A stretch of 64,000 nt of DNA from Actinacidiphila acididurans (GTDB lineage: Bacteria > Actinomycetota > Actinomycetes > Streptomycetales > Streptomycetaceae). The translations under genes were made by a program, and so were the position numbers. Location of the stretch: assembly GCF_016918855.1 (NCBI RefSeq), contig NZ_JADKYB010000024.1:1-64000 (forward strand). The letters are read 5' to 3'. Each line of letters begins with the position of its first letter. Within the stretch, counting starts at the first letter, position 1. The notes under the pieces were generated by a model. It made no database searches. It saw only the letters and a program-made list of their open reading frames with translations, and was not told the DNA's origin. Shown piece after piece: positions 59,398-64,000 of this stretch.

Positions 59398-59454
59398 TCG
59401 ACCTCGGGGGTGGGCCGGGGAGGTCGTGATGGGCGACCCCTGTCCATTTATTTC

Positions 59455-59475
59455 AGCGCTGGAAAATCCAGCGCT
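59455..59475. promoter_or_regulatory. MarR operator 2 at the MFS promoter
   Basis: Perfect inverted repeat AGCGCTGGA-AAA-TCCAGCGCT. It fills the space just upstream of a TATAGT -10 box (59475-59480), so binding would block the MFS promoter. It repeats the AGCGCT core of operator 1 twice. Confidence 0.75.
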
Positions 59476-59553
59476 ATAGTAGATGGCGGGTCCGGTCCCG
59501 GGCTTCCGCCCGGGACCGGACGCACCACTCTCGACCGCACCGGAAGTCGCCTC

Positions 59554-61011
59554 ATGCCCATCACCGCACACCAGCAGCGACCCTTCTCATGGCGCTTCGT
59601 CACCCCCCTCCTGCTGGGGTCGGCCCTCAACCCCGTCAACAGCACGCTCATCGCCACGGCGCTCGTGTCCATCGCCCACTCCCTCGGCGTCTCCGTGGGC
59701 CGGACGACGGTGCTGGTGTCAGCCCTCTACCTGGCCTGCGCCGTCGCCCAGCCGACCGCGGGGAAGCTGGCGGAGGAGCTCGGCCCCCGGCGGGTCTTCC
59801 TCGGCGGGACCGTGCTGGTCCTCGCCGGCGGACTCATCGGCGGCCTCAGCCACGACCTCACCTCACTGATCGTCGCCAGAGCGGTGATCGGCATCGGCAC
59901 ATCGGCCGGTTACCCGTGCGCGATGCTCCTGGTACGTCGGCGCGCGACCGCGGCCGGGCTGTACGAGCCACCCGGCGGCGTACTCGCGGGACTCGCCATC
60001 GTCGGGCTGGCGCTCATCGCCGTCGGTCCGCCCCTCGGCGGCCTCCTGGTCGGCGCGCTGGGATGGCGATCGACCTTCCTGATCAACATACCTTTCGCGG
60101 TCCTGACCCTGGTCATGACAGCGCTGTGGCTGCCCCGCGACACCCCGCCCGCCGCGGGCGCCCGCAGGGCGCGCGACGTGCTCGCCCGTATCGACCTCCC
60201 GGGCATCGCCGGCTTCGCCGCGGCCATGACCTGCCTGCTGTTCTTCCTCGTGTCCCTGCCCCACCCGGACCTGCCCGCGCTCGCCGCGGCCGCCGTCCTC
60301 GCCGCGGCCCTGGTCCGGTGGGAGATGCGGACCGCCGCCCCCTTCCTGGACGTACGCCGACTCGGGTCGAACGGCGCGCTCACCCGGACCTACCTGCGCA
60401 GCGGCCTGACCATGCTCGGCGTCTACGCCGTCCTGTACGGACTGCCCCAGTGGCTGGAAGCGGCCCACGGCCTCTCCGCCGGTCAGTCCGGACTCCTCAT
60501 CGTCCCCATGGGCGTGGCGGCGGCCGTGCTCTCCACCTGGGTCTCCCGCCGCGGCAGCGTGCGCTCACCCCTCCTCGCCGCCGGATTCGCCCTCGCCCTC
60601 GGCGCGGCCGGCATCCTGCTGCTGACCGCCACCAGCCCGCGCCTCCTGATCCTGCTGATCACCCTCCTCTTCGGCGTGACCCTCGGCGCCGGCATCTCCG
60701 CCGGCCAGACCGCCCTCTACCTCCAGGCCGCCCCCGACCAGGTCGGCACCGCCTCCGGCCTGCTGCGCACCTTCACCTACGTCGGTTCCATCGCCTCGTC
60801 GACCCTGACCGGCATAGTCTTCCGCACCCACGTCGACGACAGCGGCCTCCACACCATCGCCCTGATCCTCATCGCCGTCGGCGCCCTCACGGTCCTGGTC
60901 ACGGCGTTCGACCGCGCCCTGCACGGCTCTCGCCGCGGGGCGCCCCCTTCCGCGCCGCTGATTGAGCGGCCCGCCACTGAGCGGGTGGCGCGGGGGACTC
61001 GGCGCCGATAG
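59554..61011 (+). CDS. MFS drug-efflux-type transporter
   Basis: 485-aa membrane transporter of the EmrB/QacA-like major facilitator group, 13-14 hydrophobic segments. PVNSTLIATALVSIAHSLGVS is helix 1, GKLAEELGPRRVFL the loop-2/3 motif A, and GPPLGGLLVGALGWRSTFLINIPFAV the motif C (helix 5) region. ATG 59554 follows GGAAG. The AGCGCT inverted repeat at its promoter and the MarR gene 0.9 kb upstream suggest inducible export of a small toxic compound. Confidence 0.88.
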   Translation: MPITAHQQRPFSWRFVTPLLLGSALNPVNSTLIATALVSIAHSLGVSVGRTTVLVSALYLACAVAQPTAGKLAEELGPRRVFLGGTVLVLAGGLIGGLSHDLTSLIVARAVIGIGTSAGYPCAMLLVRRRATAAGLYEPPGGVLAGLAIVGLALIAVGPPLGGLLVGALGWRSTFLINIPFAVLTLVMTALWLPRDTPPAAGARRARDVLARIDLPGIAGFAAAMTCLLFFLVSLPHPDLPALAAAAVLAAALVRWEMRTAAPFLDVRRLGSNGALTRTYLRSGLTMLGVYAVLYGLPQWLEAAHGLSAGQSGLLIVPMGVAAAVLSTWVSRRGSVRSPLLAAGFALALGAAGILLLTATSPRLLILLITLLFGVTLGAGISAGQTALYLQAAPDQVGTASGLLRTFTYVGSIASSTLTGIVFRTHVDDSGLHTIALILIAVGALTVLVTAFDRALHGSRRGAPPSAPLIERPATERVARGTRRR

Positions 61012-61063
61012 CGTCGCGGTTTTCCTGAGGCCGCGACAGGCGGTCGTCGAGCGGAGGCGATAC

Positions 61064-61597
61064 GTGGACCGGCTGAATCCCGACTTCGGTGCCTGGAGCA
61101 TCGAGAGCCTCGAGACCCGCGTGGCCGGGCTTCAGTGGGGGCATGAGCTGGAGCGGATCCGCACGGTTGCGCAGTCCTACATCCATCGGTCCGACCAGCC
61201 GCGCGACGTCCGGCTTCGCTGGGCGAAACTGTCCCTGGCGGCGAACAGGCGGTATCACGGCGACGGTGCGTGGGAGCAGGCCCGTACGCGCAGCCAGGAA
61301 TTCGCGCTTCGTACGTGGGTCATCGCATGCCTCGCCAGCGACACCGACCTGGCTTCCGATCCCGACTGGAACCCCGAGGCGCTGGCGACCGACACCCTCG
61401 CCGCGCTCTCGCTCGAACCCGGCCGGGCGGAGTCGGCCGCGACAGGCTGGCGCGACCTCCCGATCGAGCAAATCGGCGAACTGCGCCGCCACAAGAACCT
61501 CACCGCTCACATCGACCTGCTGATGCCGAGCCTTCCGCCCGGACCGGTCAAGGATCGGCTTGCCGCCTGGGTGTCCGTACGCCGGCACCTGCCGTGA
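61064..61597 (+). CDS. Uncharacterised soluble protein
   Basis: 177 aa, helical, no recognised domain. LNPDFGAWSIESLETRVAGLQWGHELERIR, then RWAKLSLAANRRYHGDGAWEQAR, look conserved rather than random. GTG 61064 has GGAGGC 5 nt upstream and lies after the MFS stop. Convergent with another MFS gene. Confidence 0.55.
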   Translation: MDRLNPDFGAWSIESLETRVAGLQWGHELERIRTVAQSYIHRSDQPRDVRLRWAKLSLAANRRYHGDGAWEQARTRSQEFALRTWVIACLASDTDLASDPDWNPEALATDTLAALSLEPGRAESAATGWRDLPIEQIGELRRHKNLTAHIDLLMPSLPPGPVKDRLAAWVSVRRHLP

Positions 61598-61626
61598 ACT
61601 CAGGGGTGCTCGATACGGCGGCGTGG

Positions 61627-63240
61627 TCAGTCGTGCGGGACGGGGGACGGCAATGCCTCGGCGGTTTCCGCTTCGGCCCCGGCCGCGGGGCTGGGGTTCT
61701 GCGGGCCGCGGGTGAGGATGTAGAGGAGCAGGACGGCCATGACGATCACGCCGGCCCACATGGCCTGTTGCCAGCCGTCGACGAAGGACTGGTGCGCGGC
61801 GCGTAGGAGTTGCTGCGCGTGGGGGCCTGCGCCGCCGGCCGCTTCGACGGCGTTGGCGACGCCTTCCCGCGCGGTGGCCGCGGTGCCCTGGGGGATGCCG
61901 TCGAGCTTGCCGTCGATGGCGCCGCGGTAGCCGGCGGACAGCAGGGCGCCGAGCAGGGCGACACCGAGGGCGGTGCCGAACTCGCGGGTGACGTCGTTGA
62001 GAGCGGAGGCGACGCCTTGCCTGTCGGGCGGCAGGGAACTGGTGATGGCCTCGGTGGACGGGGTCATGGACAGGCCCATGCCGACGCCCATGGCGAGCAT
62101 GCCGGGCAGGATCGACAGGTAACCGCCGTCGACGGAGACGATGAGGGCCATCAGCGCCAGGCCGGCGCCGGCCAGTGCGAGTCCCGCGGCCATGGTGGAG
62201 CGCGAGCCGATGCGCGCGGCCAGCCTCGGGGCCAGGCCGGATGCCGCCATCATCAGGACCGCCATGGGCATCAGCGCGAGCGTGGACAGCAGGCCGGACC
62301 AGCCCAGGACGGCCTGGAAGAACGGAAAGAGGACGACGAAGATCCCTGCCTGGACGCCGAAGACGGTCAGCAGCGTGACCGAGCCGCCGGCCAGGCCGCG
62401 CTCGCGGAACAGGCGTACGTCCAGCAGGGAGGCGTCGCGTCGGCGCAGCTCCCAGGCCACGAAGAAGACAGCGCAGACGAGCCCGGCGCCGAGGCCGATC
62501 AGCGTGACGGGGTCGCTCCAGCCGTGTTCGGGGCCTTCCTGGAGCGCGAGGACGATGCCGACGACGGCGGCGGCTGAGCTCAGCGCGCCGACGGTGTCGA
62601 AAGAACGGCCGGAGCGCTCACGGGAGTTGGGCACCGAGCGCACGGCCATCGCGAGTGCGACGACGACCAGCGCGACGGGCAGGACGAACAGGTAGCGCCA
62701 ACTCGCCACGTCCACGAGCGCCGCGGACAGGAACATGCCCAGGATGCCGCCGCCTCCCGCGACGGCGGTCCACACGCCGATCGCCTTGCCGCGCTCTTCC
62801 TCGGGGAAGGTGGAGGTGATCACGGCGAGGGTGATGGGCATGATCATCGCCGCGCCGATCCCGCTGAGCAGCCGCGCGCCGAGCACGACGCCCGCCGACG
62901 GGGCGAGCCCGGCTGTCGCACTGGCAATGCCGAAGACGACCAGGCCGGTGATCAGCATGGGCTTGCGGCCCAGCCGGTCACCGATGGCGCCGAGCGGCAG
63001 CAGCAGCGCGGCCAGGGTGAGCGTGTAGATGTTGATGATCCACAGGATCGTGGCCTGCGAAGCCCCGAATTCGACGGCCAGGTCGGGCTGGGCGACGTTC
63101 AGCCCGGACACCGAGGCGATGACCGCCATCAAGGCGACGCAGACCGCGATCAGGACGGTGCGGAGCTGCCGGGCGTCCGGCGCGCTGACGGCCTGGGCAG
63201 CGCCGTCGGCTGATGTTGGTGCGGGCTGGTTCGTGCTCAT
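61627..63240 (-). CDS. MFS drug-efflux-type transporter (DHA2-like)
   Basis: 537-aa membrane protein with 14 hydrophobic segments. SVSGLNVAQPDLAVEFGASQ is helix 1, GAIGDRLGRKPMLI motif A, GIGAAMIMPITLAVI motif B region, GGILGMFLSAALVDVASWRYLFVLPV motif C. This is the 14-helix drug:H+ antiporter-2 layout. ATG 63240 has GGAAGGA upstream. Divergent from an XRE-cupin regulator, which probably controls it. Confidence 0.88.
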   Translation of the reverse strand: MSTNQPAPTSADGAAQAVSAPDARQLRTVLIAVCVALMAVIASVSGLNVAQPDLAVEFGASQATILWIINIYTLTLAALLLPLGAIGDRLGRKPMLITGLVVFGIASATAGLAPSAGVVLGARLLSGIGAAMIMPITLAVITSTFPEEERGKAIGVWTAVAGGGGILGMFLSAALVDVASWRYLFVLPVALVVVALAMAVRSVPNSRERSGRSFDTVGALSSAAAVVGIVLALQEGPEHGWSDPVTLIGLGAGLVCAVFFVAWELRRRDASLLDVRLFRERGLAGGSVTLLTVFGVQAGIFVVLFPFFQAVLGWSGLLSTLALMPMAVLMMAASGLAPRLAARIGSRSTMAAGLALAGAGLALMALIVSVDGGYLSILPGMLAMGVGMGLSMTPSTEAITSSLPPDRQGVASALNDVTREFGTALGVALLGALLSAGYRGAIDGKLDGIPQGTAATAREGVANAVEAAGGAGPHAQQLLRAAHQSFVDGWQQAMWAGVIVMAVLLLYILTRGPQNPSPAAGAEAETAEALPSPVPHD

Positions 63241-63517
63241 GGGTTCCTTCCACAAAGGGCAGGCGGGGGCGGCGCCGGACCGATGTCCGGCCGCCGGATT
63301 CGATCGGGTGGGAGGGCGTGCTTGCGCGTCAGGTGGCGTTGGTGCCGGTGCCGACTACGGAGCGGCGGGGCCGGGTGGGCATCAGCGCACCGTCAGGGCG
63401 TCGCGTGCGTACGCGGCACCGGTGGCAGCCATTGCCCTGCCCCCCTTCCCGCCTTGTTCGGGCCTCGGCGGTTCCGGGCCCTGCCCACGACGCTAAGCGC
63501 ACCTTGCGAGATGGGCA

Positions 63518-63539
63518 TACAATTTTGCGTATGACGCAA
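63518..63539 (+). promoter_or_regulatory. Leaderless promoter with palindrome over the start codon
   Basis: TACAAT (-10 box, 63518-63523) lies 7 nt before the ATG at 63531, and TTGCGT-ATG-ACGCAA, a perfect inverted repeat, is centred on that ATG. This would allow autorepression of a leaderless transcript. Confidence 0.6.
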
Positions 63540-64000
63540 GACAATGGCGAGCTGGACAGCCTCGTACGCAAACGCATCCGCGCGTTGCGGGTGGCGCAGG
63601 GCTGGTCCCTGGAGGAACTGGCCGCCCGCGCCAAGGTCAGTCAGTCCACCCTGTCCCGCATCGAGAACGGCCGGCGCCGCCTCGCGCTGGACCAACTGGT
63701 CACCCTCGCCCGCGCCCTGGACACGTCCCTGGACCAACTGGTGGAGACCGCCTCCGACGACGTCGTCATCAGCCCCATGATCGACAGCGCCCACGGCCTG
63801 ATGCGCTGGCCCGTCAAGGGCGACCCCGGCATGAGCGTCGTACGTCAGCGCATGACCGAGCCGCCCCCGGACAACCCCTCCCGCATGCGGGCCCACCCGG
63901 GCCGCGAATGGCTCGTGGTCCTCTCCGGCACCGCGGTCCTCCTGCTGGGCCACCGCCGCTTCCGCGTCGAAACCAACCAGGCCGCCGAATTCCCCACGAT
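63531..64000 (+). CDS. XRE-cupin regulator, cut by the window edge
   Basis: First 156 residues. HTH: LVRKRIRALRVAQGWSLEELAARAKVSQSTLSRIENGRR is the XRE helix set (residues about 12-52), followed by ALDQLVTLARALDTSLDQLV. A cupin begins near residue 110 (HPGREWLVVLSGTAVLLLG). XRE-cupin proteins sense small molecules and usually control an adjacent gene; the divergent MFS exporter fits. The rest lies beyond position 64000. Confidence 0.85.
   Translation, partial: MTQDNGELDSLVRKRIRALRVAQGWSLEELAARAKVSQSTLSRIENGRRRLALDQLVTLARALDTSLDQLVETASDDVVISPMIDSAHGLMRWPVKGDPGMSVVRQRMTEPPPDNPSRMRAHPGREWLVVLSGTAVLLLGHRRFRVETNQAAEFPT

Overview
The window is about 64 kb of very GC-rich actinobacterial chromosome. 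The conservon gene set, frequent GTG/TTG starts, translationally coupled stop/start overlaps and secreted glycosidases with ricin-type lectin tails all point to a Streptomyces-like member of the Streptomycetaceae. It carries no rRNA, tRNA, CRISPR, prophage or insertion sequence that I can recognise. All functional calls come from motifs and family knowledge; no searches were run.

Layout. 1-7.1 kb: secreted carbohydrate enzymes (GH31 glycosidase with lectin domains, GH76 mannanase) convergent with a Tat-exported PHP metallohydrolase. 7.3-10.5 kb: an unusual operon of a flavin/NAD(P)-binding protein and a PTS enzyme I-like protein that lacks the HPr-binding part. 11-24 kb: single metabolic and regulatory genes (AhpD-like, 2OG-Fe oxygenase, epoxide-hydrolase-like, SDRs, TetR regulators, GH75 chitosanase, TOPRIM protein, MMPL exporter), with two decayed oxidoreductase genes. 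24.6-26.5 kb: a NarL-type two-component pair.

26.5-41 kb is a complete L-rhamnose locus. A LacI regulator and the ABC importer (rhaS, rhaQ, rhaP, rhaT) lie on the minus strand, divergent from rhamnose isomerase, a fused aldolase/lactaldehyde dehydrogenase (RhaEW), rhamnulokinase and lutABC. Together they import rhamnose, isomerise, phosphorylate and cleave it, then oxidise the lactaldehyde half to lactate and on to pyruvate. Related palindromes lie just downstream of both predicted promoters and explain how one LacI protein could control both arms.

41-47 kb holds mostly uncharacterised membrane, lipo- and cytosolic proteins and a DUF1348/TetR pair with two operators. 47.1-50.2 kb is the most interesting cassette: a Ser/Thr kinase, an EACC1-type protein and a caspase-like protease in overlapping frames, matching predicted kinase-regulated conflict (immunity or programmed-death) systems. 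Divergent from it, 50.8-56.1 kb is a conservon (cvnABCD plus two P450s); the first P450 has ExxW in place of the ExxR motif, as in CYP157, and its frame runs 133 nt into the next gene. 56-64 kb: an XRE regulator, an alpha/beta hydrolase, a MarR-isochorismatase-MFS group sharing an AGCGCT palindrome, a second MFS exporter, and an XRE-cupin regulator cut by the window edge.
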